Numbered from the stretch's first letter, positions 43,977 to 52,395 are shown. The stretch: 64,000 nucleotides of DNA from Thermanaeromonas sp. C210 (GCF_013167955.1 NZ_BLWF01000001.1:744001-808000), one strand, 5' to 3'. Notes: generated by a model not told the origin, from the sequence alone. Numbers and translations are program-made.

Positions 43977-44936
43977 GTGAAGACGATAGGTGTGCTCACC
44001 AGCGGCGGGGATGCGCCCGGAATGAACGCCGCCATCCGCGCCGTAGTGCGCAAGGCCTCCAAAATGGAGATGGAAGTTATCGGCGTCGCCCGCGGCTATG
44101 CCGGCCTGATCCAGGGGGACTTCCGGCGCCTGGACTCCGGCTCCGTGGCGGACACTATCCACCGGGGCGGTACCATCCTTTTGACGGCGCGCTCGGAAGA
44201 ATTCCGCACCGAGGCCGGCCGGGCCCGGGCCCTGGAGAACGCCCGGCGGGAGGGCATGGAGGGCCTCATCGTCATCGGGGGCGGCGGCTCCTTCCGCGGC
44301 GCCCTGCATCTGCACAAAAAAGGCCTGCCCGTAATAGGGATACCGGCCACCATTGACAACGACATTCCGGGCACCGACTACGCCATCGGCTTTGACACGG
44401 CCCTCAACACGGCGGTGGAAGCCATCAACAAGATCCGGGATACGGCCACTTCCCACGAGCGCATCTTCATTATCGAAGTGATGGGCCGCGATTCCGGCCA
44501 GCTGGCCCTGGCCGCGGGCCTGGCGGGCGGGGCCGAGACCATCCTCATTCCCGAGATGCCCATCGACTACGACGAAGTGGTCCGCCGCCTGGAGCAGGGG
44601 CGGCGGCGGGGCAAGCTCCACAGCATTATCGTGGTGGCCGAGGGAGCGGCGAGCGGCCTGGAAGTGGGGCAGGAGATAGCCCGGCGAACCAAACTGGAGA
44701 GCCGAGTCACCATCCTGGGCCACATCCAGCGGGGCGGCATTCCCACCGCCTTTGACCGGATTCTGGCCAGCCGTCTGGGGGCCCGGGCGGTGGAGCTCCT
44801 GGCCCAGGGGGTGAGCGGCCGCATGGTAGGCATGCAGGCCAACCGGATTGTAGATATTCCCCTGGAAGAAGTGCTGCAGGGGGAGAAAGGCATCGAGGAG
44901 GAGGTTTACCAACTGGCCAATGACCTGGCCCTTTAA
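43977..44936 (+). CDS. pfkA: 6-phosphofructokinase
   Basis: 319 residues from GTG 43977 (GGGAGTG upstream). GVLTSGGDAPGMNAAIRAVVR and VIGIPATIDNDIPGTDYAIGFDTA carry the nucleotide and fructose-6-P catalytic sites (TIDND with the catalytic Asp). ATP-type length and residues (GGGGSFRG at the phosphate loop). Overlaps pyk by 17 bases, coupling the two irreversible glycolytic steps. Confidence 0.95.
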   Translation: MKTIGVLTSGGDAPGMNAAIRAVVRKASKMEMEVIGVARGYAGLIQGDFRRLDSGSVADTIHRGGTILLTARSEEFRTEAGRARALENARREGMEGLIVIGGGGSFRGALHLHKKGLPVIGIPATIDNDIPGTDYAIGFDTALNTAVEAINKIRDTATSHERIFIIEVMGRDSGQLALAAGLAGGAETILIPEMPIDYDEVVRRLEQGRRRGKLHSIIVVAEGAASGLEVGQEIARRTKLESRVTILGHIQRGGIPTAFDRILASRLGARAVELLAQGVSGRMVGMQANRIVDIPLEEVLQGEKGIEEEVYQLANDLAL

Positions 44937-46368
44937 ACCCGAAAGACACCGTACCAAGATCGTGTGCACCCTGGGGCCGGCCAGCGAGAAGGCGGAGGTC
45001 CTCAAGAAAATGATCCTGGCCGGCATGAGCGTGGCCCGCTTCAACTTCTCCCACGGCAGTCACGAGGAACACGGCGCCCGCATGGCGGCCGTGCGGCAGG
45101 CCGCGGCCGAGGTGAGGGCCAGGGTGGCACTCCTGCTAGACACCCAGGGGCCGGAGGTCCGCCTTGGAGAGGTGAAGGCGGGGGTAGTCCTACAGGAGGG
45201 GCAGGAGGTTATTCTCACCCCCGCTCCCGTGCTGGGAGATGAAAGGCGCCTGCCCGTCAACCTACCGAGTCTTCCCCGGGAGGTGCGGCCGGGCCAGGCC
45301 GTCCTCATAGACGACGGCCTAATAGAGCTTGAGGTTTTGAACGTCGGCGGGGAGGAAGTACGGTGCCTGGTGCGCAGCGGGGGAAGGGTGTCCAGCCGTA
45401 AGGGCGTAAATCTCCCCGGCGCGGCCGTGGACCTGCCGGCCATGACGGATAAAGACCGGGAAGACATCGAATTCGGCCTGGCCCAGGGCATCGACTTCGT
45501 GGCCGCCTCCTTTGTGCGCTCGGCCAGGGATGTTGAAGAAATACGCCGGTTCCTGAAGGAGCGCGGTGCCGGCGTGGGGATCATCGCCAAGATCGAGACC
45601 CGCGCCGGGGTGGAAAACATCGACGAGATCGTGGCCGCCGCCGACGGGATTATGGTGGCCCGGGGCGACCTGGGCGTGGAAATACCCGTGGAAGAAGTGC
45701 CTCTGGTGCAGAAAATGATCATCCGGAAGTGCAACGAGGCCGGCAAGCCGGTGATAACGGCCACCCAAATGCTGGAGTCCATGATCACCAACCCCCGGCC
45801 CACCCGGGCAGAGACGACGGACGTGGCCAACGCCATCCTCGACGGAACCGACGCCATAATGCTGTCCGGGGAAACCGCCGTCGGGCGCTACCCGGTGGAG
45901 GCGGTGGCCACCATGGCCCGCATTGCCCGCCGGGCCGAGAGGAGCCTGCCCTACGAAGAGATCCTGAAGCGGAAGGGCTTGGCCGATGAGCGGACGGCCA
46001 CCGACGCCATAAGCCACGCCAGCTGTACCATCGCCCTGGAGCTGGGGGCGAGGGCCATCATCACCCCCACGGCCTCCGGCGCCACGGCCCGCCGGGTGGC
46101 CAAGTACCGGCCGCCGGCGCCGATCCTGGCCACCAGCGCCGACGAAAGGGTTTTAAACCAGCTCTGCCTGGTGTGGGGGGTGGAGCCCCTCCTGGTGGAA
46201 AGGGCCCGGGGAACGGATGAGATGGTGCAGGCCGCGGTAAACGCGGCCGTTGCGTCGGGACAGGTCCGGGAGGGCGACCTGGTGGTCATTACCGCCGGCG
46301 TGCCGGCCTTTATACCGGGCCGCACCAACCTCCTCAAAATACATATCGTGGGCGAAGCCTGGTACTAA
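44920..46368 (+). CDS. pyk: Pyruvate kinase
   Basis: 482 residues. RTKIVCTLGPASEK, MSVARFNFSHGSHEEH and IIAKIETRAGVENIDEI, IMVARGDLGVEIP and MLESMITNPRPTRAE are the active-site and metal-binding segments. The extra C-terminal PEP-utiliser domain of Bacillus Pyk is absent. It is cotranscribed with pfkA and ends convergent with minC (four-base overlap). Confidence 0.95.
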   Translation: MTWPFKPERHRTKIVCTLGPASEKAEVLKKMILAGMSVARFNFSHGSHEEHGARMAAVRQAAAEVRARVALLLDTQGPEVRLGEVKAGVVLQEGQEVILTPAPVLGDERRLPVNLPSLPREVRPGQAVLIDDGLIELEVLNVGGEEVRCLVRSGGRVSSRKGVNLPGAAVDLPAMTDKDREDIEFGLAQGIDFVAASFVRSARDVEEIRRFLKERGAGVGIIAKIETRAGVENIDEIVAAADGIMVARGDLGVEIPVEEVPLVQKMIIRKCNEAGKPVITATQMLESMITNPRPTRAETTDVANAILDGTDAIMLSGETAVGRYPVEAVATMARIARRAERSLPYEEILKRKGLADERTATDAISHASCTIALELGARAIITPTASGATARRVAKYRPPAPILATSADERVLNQLCLVWGVEPLLVERARGTDEMVQAAVNAAVASGQVREGDLVVITAGVPAFIPGRTNLLKIHIVGEAWY

Positions 46369-47084
46369 CCCCTCGACCGCGCCTTGCGCCTGAGGCCGTT
46401 CCGCCTGCTCCGGGAGCGCCCCCCTGCCGGTAAGAGGAACGGCACGGCGGCTTCCCCCGGAGGGGCGCCGTAGGGCTCGATGACAATGCGGCCGCCGTTG
46501 AGGCGGGCTATCTCAGGATAGGGCCGTTCCTCGGCCTTCCCGGGCGCCCGGGCCACGGCCCCGGCGATACGGATCTGGGAGGGTTGCATGCGCAAGGCCA
46601 GCACCACGGACCCTTCATCCCCCAGGTACCCCGCGTGGGCTACGCCCCTTAAGGTACCCAGGATAAAAATGCTGCCTCCGGCCTTCACAGTGGCCCCCCG
46701 GTGGACGTTCCCCAGGAGCACCAGGTGCCCCTCCACGGCCAACTCCTGGCCGGACCGCAGGTTGCGCTCCACCAGGGCGGTGGGCAGGTCTTCCTGCACT
46801 GCCTCCGCTGGGGTGCAGGCCGTGGGTGGAGTCCGGCGGGCAAGTTCCTGCTGTTGGGCCGGGATGAGGCCGTGGTGACGGCAGAGCTCTTCCAGCTCGG
46901 CCGCCTGGCTGGTGCTCAAGGGGCGGGAAGGGGAAAGAATAAAGGGCGCGCCCTGGAAAAACCCGCGGGCCGCCGCGAATTTAGCCGCCAGGGCTCCCTT
47001 GAGCTCTGCAAAGTCGCGGTTGCCATCCAGAAGGATAACCAAGCCCTTGCGCGTACCTTTAATGGTGATGATGTCCTGGGACAC
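46365..47084 (-). CDS. minC: Septum site-determining protein MinC
   Basis: 239 residues from GTG 47084 (GGGG upstream). The C-terminal beta-helix (GQELAVEGHLVLLGNVHRGATVKAGGSIFILGTLRG) is the MinC signature, and the N-terminal 100 residues match the FtsZ-inhibitory domain. No minD or minE is adjacent, unlike the usual cluster, so MinD must be elsewhere. It should block polar FtsZ rings. Confidence 0.85.
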   Translation of the reverse strand: MSQDIITIKGTRKGLVILLDGNRDFAELKGALAAKFAAARGFFQGAPFILSPSRPLSTSQAAELEELCRHHGLIPAQQQELARRTPPTACTPAEAVQEDLPTALVERNLRSGQELAVEGHLVLLGNVHRGATVKAGGSIFILGTLRGVAHAGYLGDEGSVVLALRMQPSQIRIAGAVARAPGKAEERPYPEIARLNGGRIVIEPYGAPPGEAAVPFLLPAGGRSRSRRNGLRRKARSRG

Positions 47085-47213
47085 CTAGGATAACCCCTTT
47101 ATCGTCAAAATTTGCCAGCAAAAAAAGAGATTCGCCTTTACACCCCAATTTCCTGCCGGCCTGCAAAAAAATCTTGCTCCTTGTCGTATACCGGCGAAGA
47201 AAGAGGTAGAAGG

Positions 47214-47990
47214 ATGAAGCTACGTTTGGGTTCGCAAATCATCCCTTGTCGCGGCATCATTTTCGACAAAGACGGCACGCTCCTTGATTCCTTTGTCATC
47301 TGGCCCCGGCTTATCCGCCGCCGGGTGGAGTACCTGGTACGCTACTTTACCCTGCGGCAGGAGGTCAAGGAACTCATCATGCGGGCCATGGGCCTGGGGG
47401 AGGACAATACCGTGGTCCGCCGCAGCCCCATTGTCGTGGGCACCCGCTACCAGACCGCCGCAGCCGTGGCCACCGTCCTTTTCCTTTACGAGGGCATCCC
47501 CTGGGATGAGGGCCTGCAAAAGACCCTGGCGGCCTTTGCCTCCTGTGATGAGCAGGGCGGGCTGGACTGGCAGGCGGTCCTCATACCGGGGGTTGAGGAG
47601 GCTGTAAGGCGTCTCCACGGGGCGGGCTTCCGCCTGGCTGTGGCCACCAACGACGACCGGAAAAGAACCGAGGCGCTCATGGATCTGTGCGGTCTTAAAC
47701 CCTACGTCTCCGCCTACGCCTGCCAGGACGAGGTGGGCAACAGCAAGCCGGACCCCGAAATGATCTACCTGGCCGCCCGGCGCATGGGCCTGTCGCCTTC
47801 CGAGTGCGCCATGGTGGGGGATTCCCTCCTGGACATGGAAATGGGCAAGCGGGCCGGGGTGAAGGTGACGGTGGGCGTCACCAGCGGGGCCTGCAGCGCC
47901 TCCGAACTGGAGGGTCTGGCCGATGTCATCCTGCCCGGCGTGGCCGCCATGCTCCCGGCGGGGGAAGCCGCGAGGGAGGGTGGCCGCTGA
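47214..47990 (+). CDS. HAD-family phosphatase
   Basis: 258 residues from ATG 47214 (AAAGAGGTAGAAGG upstream; the frame is open from 47112). Motif I FDKDGTLLD, motif II-III region ATNDDRKRTEALMDLCGL and GNSKPDPEMI, motif IV MVGDSLLDM. Haloacid dehalogenase superfamily, probably a phosphoglycolate or related sugar phosphatase. Its TGA shares a base with the ATG of the MscS gene, so they are coupled. Confidence 0.85.
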   Translation: MKLRLGSQIIPCRGIIFDKDGTLLDSFVIWPRLIRRRVEYLVRYFTLRQEVKELIMRAMGLGEDNTVVRRSPIVVGTRYQTAAAVATVLFLYEGIPWDEGLQKTLAAFASCDEQGGLDWQAVLIPGVEEAVRRLHGAGFRLAVATNDDRKRTEALMDLCGLKPYVSAYACQDEVGNSKPDPEMIYLAARRMGLSPSECAMVGDSLLDMEMGKRAGVKVTVGVTSGACSASELEGLADVILPGVAAMLPAGEAAREGGR

Positions 47991-48880
47991 TGTTCGACTT
48001 GGACCGCCTCTGGCAGTTGATGGAGGGGCCCACGGCCGTTGTGCTCCAGCGCGCCTCCGGGGTGGCGGCCATCGTCCTGGCCGCCGTGATACTCCTCAAG
48101 GTAGCCGACCGCCTGATCACGCGCTTCTTCGACCTGGCCCGGATCGAGGACCACAAAAAGAAAACCCTGGAAACCCTGTTCCGGTCGGGGGCCCGGTATT
48201 CCATTTACCTCCTGGCCTTCCTCACCGTCCTCCCCGTTTTGGGGGTAAACGTGACCGCGCTCCTGGCCAGCGCGGGGATCGTCGGCCTGGCCGTGGGCTT
48301 CGGCGCCCAGAGTCTGGTCAAGGACCTCATTACCGGCTTCTTCATCATCTTTGAAGACCAGTTCCGAGTGGGAGATTTCGTGCAGATAAACGAAAAGGTG
48401 AGCGGCACGGTAGAAGAGCTGGGCCTGCGCATGACCACCATACGGGAATGGTCGGGGGCCAAATATTACATTGCCAACAGCGAGATAAAAACCGTGCGCA
48501 ATTACAACCGGGAACAGCTCCGGGCCATTGTGACCGCGACCTTCCCCTTCGAGGAGAATCCCCGGCTCATCCGGGAAGTACTGGAACAGGTCTGCCGGGA
48601 GGTGGAGAGGGAGTACTACGACGATTTTCTTCCGGGGGAGAACGGCCTGGCCGAGCCCCCGCAAATCTACGGCGTGACCGACATTGATAAATCGGAGAGG
48701 GGTGCCCAGTTTACCATCATTGCCAAGACCAAACCAGCCTCTCTGTGGAAAATTGAGAGGATATTGCGGGAAAGGATATGGCTCGCCTGCCAGGAGCGGG
48801 GCATCAAGCTGGCCTACCCCAGGAGGATATATGAGGGGTGGAGCGAGGCCGAGGCCGGGAGGCCCTTGCCAGGAGACTGA
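47990..48880 (+). CDS. Small-conductance mechanosensitive channel (MscS/YkuT type)
   Basis: 296 residues from ATG 47990, overlapping the HAD stop by one base. Three TM helices; the pore-lining TM3 is LLASAGIVGLAVGFGAQSLVKDLITGF, with Gly/Ala packing as in MscS. The following beta domain IFEDQFRVGDFVQI and the C-terminal cytoplasmic cage are conserved. It protects against hypo-osmotic shock. Short, YkuT-like form. Confidence 0.9.
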   Translation: MFDLDRLWQLMEGPTAVVLQRASGVAAIVLAAVILLKVADRLITRFFDLARIEDHKKKTLETLFRSGARYSIYLLAFLTVLPVLGVNVTALLASAGIVGLAVGFGAQSLVKDLITGFFIIFEDQFRVGDFVQINEKVSGTVEELGLRMTTIREWSGAKYYIANSEIKTVRNYNREQLRAIVTATFPFEENPRLIREVLEQVCREVEREYYDDFLPGENGLAEPPQIYGVTDIDKSERGAQFTIIAKTKPASLWKIERILRERIWLACQERGIKLAYPRRIYEGWSEAEAGRPLPGD

Positions 48881-48911
48881 CCTTGTGGTAGAATAATCTC
48901 GTCAAAAACGT

Positions 48912-49000
48912 GCCGAAGTGGTGGAACTGGCAGACGCGCCGGACTCAAAATCCGGTGGGGCTCACACCCCGTGCGGGTTCGACTCCCGCCTTCGGCACCA
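48912..49000 (+). tRNA. tRNA-Leu (CAA)
   Basis: Acceptor GCCGAAG/CTTCGGC; anticodon stem CCGGA/TCCGG with loop CTCAAAA (anticodon CAA); long variable arm GTGGGGCTCACACCCCGT; T-arm GCGGG/CCCGC with TTCGACT. CCA is encoded. Its 3' half is repeated at 52101-52160, marking it as an integration site. Confidence 0.95.
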
Positions 49001-49153
49001 GTAGGAAAATCAAGGGTTCACGGGTTTGGCGAAAGTTTCCAGAGACACTTTAAAACCGTGAATCCGTTCCCGATGAAAAAGCCTCCTACCGGCCAGAAAC
49101 GGAAGGGAGGCTTAAACTTTTCTATGCAGGTCGTAAGGCTTAACCCAGCACCC
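48941..49153 (+). repeat. Left direct repeat, att region at tRNA-Leu
   Basis: From the anticodon loop (48941) through the tRNA 3' end, an adjacent hairpin AAGCCTCC/GGGAGGCTT, and the first codons of an integrase (49124). It is repeated with few differences at 52101-52310. The tRNA reads through intact here. This looks like an attL-type junction. Confidence 0.8.
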
Positions 49154-49400
49154 ACCACATGGCGGGAGGTACTAGAAGAGTTTATCTTGAGGAAACAGGC
49201 CGAAGGTGCCTCCAAGAGGACTCTCGACGATTACCGTGAGCATGTTACCCCCTTCTTCGCCGAACATCCCACATGCTGTGCCTCATTTACCTGCGGGCCT
49301 TCTTCCAGTACTGCCTTGAGGAAGGCTACATAAGCACCAACACATTAGCGGGCTTCAAGCGGAAGAAGGTGAGCGACAGGTTTGTCAACCTCGAAGTAGG
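49124..49400 (+). pseudogene. Tyrosine recombinase (integrase), truncated
   Basis: From ATG 49124: VVRLNPAPTTWREVLEEFILRKQAEG, KRTLDDYREHVTPFFAEHP, an N-terminal SAM-like domain. The frame then shifts; the next frame resumes LIYLRAFFQYCLEEGYISTNTLAGFKRKK. About 40 residues are missing and the catalytic domain is absent after FVNLE at about 49393. The remaining sequence is antisense to a second truncated gene. Inactive. Confidence 0.75.
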
Positions 49401-49557
49401 GATTATAAAGCCTCCAGGAAGTTACCGTACACCGATGAACACCAACGGCCTCCGCAACCTCCTTGTCCGTCTTGCCTAGAACGAGCAGATCTATAGCGTT
49501 AAGCTGCTCTATTGAAAGGGCCTCTTTGTGTTGGGTTTTGTTGGACTTTGTAGCCAT
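49345..49557 (-). pseudogene. Phage-type HTH protein, 3' truncated
   Basis: 70 codons starting MATKSNKTQHKEALS. AIDLLVLGKTDKEVAEAVGVHRCTVTSWRL is a helix-turn-helix of the phBC6A51/terminase-small-subunit-like family. From about codon 55 (after YNPYFE) it reads through the antisense of the integrase fossil, so the tail is not native. The join at about 49393 marks a deletion fusing the two genes. Confidence 0.65.
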
Positions 49558-49747
49558 ATTTCACGCCTCCCCGTGAAAATCCGTTTTTTTTACCCCATTT
49601 TGTGTGCAAAGCACCGGACCGGCGGTCTAAAGGCCAGGGGTATAAGAGGATTGAAGCCCCTATCCCCCCTTGCCAAAACCTGCGGTCATGCAAAGAAGCC
49701 CAGGCCGGCGGTCTACATGCTGGCGGTTCCAGGGATTTTTGCCTCCC

Positions 49748-49981
49748 CTACCCTCCGGTGACGAAAGACGAAATGATTTCGCTTTTCGCCATGTCAAGGT
49801 TGTCAAGGTAAAACCGGCCAGTGTCAAGGTTGACAAGGTTCGCTTGTTGCACTTCCACAGGGTTTTGTTTCTCTTGTTGCACTTCACCCAAAGCCTTCCG
49901 GCACTGCCATTTATACCGCCGGTTAGAAGCCACTTTTTTCTCGGTAGCGTAGGGAAGTATCCCTGCAAAGATAGAGGCCAC
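49748..49981 (-). CDS. Hypothetical small protein in the island
   Basis: 77 codons from GTG 49981. Sequence VASNRRYKWQCRKALGEVQQEKQNPVE and LVNLDTGRFYLDNLDMAKSE looks coding, but the start lacks a ribosome site. It may be the N-terminal part of a decayed island gene. No family is recognised. Between 49557 and 49748 nothing else is seen. Confidence 0.3.
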   Translation of the reverse strand: MASIFAGILPYATEKKVASNRRYKWQCRKALGEVQQEKQNPVEVQQANLVNLDTGRFYLDNLDMAKSEIISSFVTGG

Positions 49982-50013
49982 TTGTAGGCTATTTCTAGGC
50001 CGTTCTAGAAGGC

Positions 50014-50130
50014 CTACAGCCCCAACCTATGGGCCAGCAGGACAAGGACTTCCTTCTCGTAGCGGTAGAAGTTGCTTTCGCTTATGCCTAACTCCTGGGC
50101 CACCCTCCAGGGTGGTAAACCGTCGAAGAA
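50014..50130 (-). pseudogene. HTH gene fragment
   Basis: On the minus strand, FDGLPPWRVAQELGISES followed by NFYRYEKEVLVLLAHRLGL then TAG at 50014. It has phage-type helix-turn-helix character but no start. It overlaps the 3' end of the XRE gene in another frame, suggesting a deletion or frameshift fusing them. Confidence 0.35.
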
Positions 50131-50351
50131 GTGCAGTTATCCACCAGCACCGGCCGGCCGGTGGCTTCGTCACAGATTTCGGAGACGGGAACACCAAAAA
50201 ACTCAGCAGTTTTTTTGCGGTAGTGTGGCGGAATATAGTTCTGGCCTCTTTCCATGCGGCAGTACCAGGTTTCGTTAAGGCCGATTTGAGCGGCCATATA
50301 TTTGAGGGTCAACCCTTTCCGCACCCGTAGGAGCCTAAGGTTAGTGACCAT
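50088..50351 (-). CDS. XRE-family transcriptional regulator
   Basis: 87 residues from ATG 50351 (AAAGGAGGGC seven bases upstream). The HTH LRLLRVRKGLTLKYMAAQIGL, followed by NETWYCRMERGQNYIPP, is a Cro/CI-type domain. The last 25 codons overlap an HTH fragment in another frame, so the natural C-terminus may be lost. Probable repressor of the island; divergent from the gene at 50478. Confidence 0.7.
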   Translation of the reverse strand: MVTNLRLLRVRKGLTLKYMAAQIGLNETWYCRMERGQNYIPPHYRKKTAEFFGVPVSEICDEATGRPVLVDNCTSSTVYHPGGWPRS

Positions 50352-50477
50352 AGAAGCCCTCCTTTCGTTTTGCTCAATGCTATGATAAACTTGGTGCAGA
50401 GAAAATCTTCGTGCGACATTTCGTGCGACAGGGAGGTATCGGATTGCCCACGCCAGCGGGTTCAGGTTTGGCTTCCC

Positions 50478-50927
50478 ATGTTCGAGCTAAGCCCCCTTAA
50501 TGCCGCTTATGCCCGTGATTTACAGCGAGCACAAAAAGAGTGGCGAGGCGAGCCTGTTATTTGGCTGCTCCCTGATATGAAGGAGGTCAAGCGTTGGTAC
50601 TGGGATTTTCGGAGGTTTAGACTTTGGGAATGCGCAGTGCCCAGCGAAACGATAAACCGGATTCTTGTCCTCCATGTAACCGAAGAGGGGTTTTGCTACC
50701 CTCCTGTTGAGATAGGGCTGTCCCAGTCCTGGGAAGGGAAAATACCTGAGGATCTTTTCCGAAAGTGGCTGAATGTGGGCCGGGTGTCTCTAGTGCCTGG
50801 CTGCAGAGAAATCAAGATAACGAGGCCGGTTTTTGAAGGCGACAGGGTGAGTTATGAAGAAAGGCTTTTGGAGGTAGAGCCAGGGCAGGTTATGCCTATT
50901 GTGTCGCTAGTTGAAAATACGAGGTAG
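50478..50927 (+). CDS. Hypothetical island protein
   Basis: 149 residues from ATG 50478 (weak AGGTTTGG upstream); an earlier in-frame ATG at 50370 overlaps a likely promoter region. Sequence features include WLLPDMKEVKRWYWDFRRFR and ILVLHVTEEGFCYPPVEIGLSQSW. No family is recognised. It is divergent from the XRE regulator, which may control it. AT-richer than the core genes. Confidence 0.45.
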   Translation: MFELSPLNAAYARDLQRAQKEWRGEPVIWLLPDMKEVKRWYWDFRRFRLWECAVPSETINRILVLHVTEEGFCYPPVEIGLSQSWEGKIPEDLFRKWLNVGRVSLVPGCREIKITRPVFEGDRVSYEERLLEVEPGQVMPIVSLVENTR

Positions 50928-51275
50928 ATTACTTTCGCCTGGCCGCCACCTGGAAGCCATCTTCCGCCGCCGGTTAGCCCGGAAACCGAGAGCCAAGAAA
51001 TATGCGGGCCAGTTGTTTGGGAAGAAAACCCGTTGTCGCCTGAGCTTCCTACCGCTTTAGACCGCTCGGGCAATAGAAGCCTGAATGTTTTGCTGCAGTG
51101 GCCGGAACCGAAGCAGGAGGGCAGAGGACAAGCGGAAGGAGAGGGAGAGGCAGAAGCTGAAAGTCTTTTTAAAAAACTCTCCCACTTGAGCAGGATTTTG
51201 CCCACAGAAAAGCTAAAACTTACTTAACCAAGGCATACTATGTAAGGGCTGGAATGCGTCTTAGGAGGGAAGAAC
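50928..51275. other. Gene-poor stretch in the island
   Basis: No gene with coding support. It contains the 17-mer CTTGAGCAGGATTTTGC at 51185-51201, repeated exactly at 51958-51974 after hicA. An ORF at 51033-51227 is compositionally odd (EGRGQAEGEGEAEAE) and has no ribosome site. Confidence 0.4.
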
Positions 51276-51485
51276 ATGGCCCGCTTCATTGTCTACCTCG
51301 AACCCGCCGAGGAAGGAGGCTATATCGCTTCTGTACCGGCACTACCGGGTTGCGTCACCCAAGGGGAAACTAAGGAAGAAGCTTTGGCAATGGCCGAGGA
51401 CGCCATAAGAGGGTACATCGAGAGCTTAAAAAACATGGGGAGCCGCTACCCTTTGGCTTTTGGAAGAGCAGAAAAGAACGTCTAG
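51276..51485 (+). CDS. HicB-like antitoxin, partnerless
   Basis: 69 residues from ATG 51276 (GGAGGGAAG upstream). FIVYLEPAEEGGYIASVPALPGCVTQGETKEEALAMAEDAI is a HicB N-terminal RNase-H-like fold. No HTH/RHH tail follows, and no hicA is directly adjacent; the next gene is a second HicB. Probably an orphan from the HicAB family. Confidence 0.7.
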   Translation: MARFIVYLEPAEEGGYIASVPALPGCVTQGETKEEALAMAEDAIRGYIESLKNMGSRYPLAFGRAEKNV

Positions 51486-51504
51486 TCTAGGGAGGTATAG
51501 CAAT

Positions 51505-51735
51505 ATGCTTTACCGCTACAAAGTTATCCTAGAGTGGGACGAGGAAGGTAAGGGGTATGTTGTTTCCGTGCCCGCCTTGCCCGGATGTTTCACCCAAGGA
51601 GACACCGTTGAAGAAGCCCTGGAGAGGGTAAAAGAGGCTATAGCGGGCCACCTTGCGGCTTTAGCTCAAGAAGGTTTACCCCTGCCTACTAAAGACGTTG
51701 AAATAGCTGAAGTGCAGGTAGAGATAGCCTCATGA
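51505..51735 (+). CDS. hicB: HicB antitoxin
   Basis: 76 residues from ATG 51505 (GGGAGGT upstream). YKVILEWDEEGKGYVVSVPALPGCFTQGDTVEEALERVKEAI is the HicB core. It overlaps hicA by four bases (ATGA). Functions as the antitoxin and probably as transcriptional repressor via another domain or partner. Confidence 0.82.
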   Translation: MLYRYKVILEWDEEGKGYVVSVPALPGCFTQGDTVEEALERVKEAIAGHLAALAQEGLPLPTKDVEIAEVQVEIAS

Positions 51736-51962
51736 GCAGGCTGCCCAGGGTTACAGGTAAAGAAGTAGTCAGTGCGTTGAAGAAGGCTGGCTTTGTGGTG
51801 GTAAGAATACAGGGTAGCCACCACCATTTGCGGAAGCCGGGTGCTAAAAGTCTGGTTACTGTTCCTGTACATTCTGGTGAAATCCTAAAGCCGAAGCTTT
51901 TGAAGAGCATACTGGAGCAGGCCGGACTAACCGTTGAGGAGTTCAAAAACCTTCTTGCTTGA
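51732..51962 (+). CDS. hicA: HicA mRNA interferase toxin
   Basis: 76 residues from ATG 51732. LPRVTGKEVVSALKKAGFVVVRIQGSHHHLRKPG is the dsRBD-like HicA fold with the catalytic His in GSHHHL. It appears intact. It matches the minus-strand copy at 52396-52626 closely at the N-terminus, so the two are paralogues. Confidence 0.85.
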   Translation: MSRLPRVTGKEVVSALKKAGFVVVRIQGSHHHLRKPGAKSLVTVPVHSGEILKPKLLKSILEQAGLTVEEFKNLLA

Positions 51963-52100
51963 GCAGGATTTTGCGAAAATGTAGCGAGAATCTGATGGAG
52001 AGAGGCTAATCCGGTGGTGCCGGCAGGAGGGCCGAAACCGGAGGTTGGAGGCAAGGAAACGCAAGGCCTCCAGCGGTGGGCTTCAGTGGCCTGCAATGCT

Positions 52101-52310
52101 GGACGCAAAATCCGGTGGGGCTCACACCCCGTGCGGGTTCGACTCCCGCCTTCGGCACCAGTTGGAAAATCAAGGGTTCACGGGTTCGGGCAAATCTTCC
52201 AGAGGCACTTTAAAACCGTGAATCCGTTCCCGATGAAAAGCCTCCTACCGGCCAAAACGGGAAGGAGGTTTTAAGTTTTTATGCGGGTTGTAAGGCTTAA
52301 CCCAGTACCA
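52101..52310 (+). repeat. Right direct repeat: tRNA-Leu 3' half plus integrase start
   Basis: GGACGCAAAATCC through CGGCACCA (52101-52160) repeats tRNA-Leu from the anticodon loop on, with one change, and continues to 52310 into integrase codons (VVRLNPVP). The 5' half of the tRNA is absent, so it is an att remnant, not a gene. The following 80 bases show no gene. Confidence 0.8.
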
Positions 52311-52395
52311 AAGGTCTGGCAGCACACTAACCCTCCCGTCCGTTTTTCGCCACTTGTACAGGTTTCTAGAAAGCGTTTCTCCCCTCGTGGCATTG

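Noticed and set aside
47112-47213. Longer N-terminus for the HAD phosphatase
   Set aside because: The extra residues are unlike the family and a clear ribosome site precedes ATG 47214.
51033-51227. 64-codon ORF with EGRGQAEGEGEAEAE
   Set aside because: Low complexity, no ribosome site, and located in island debris.
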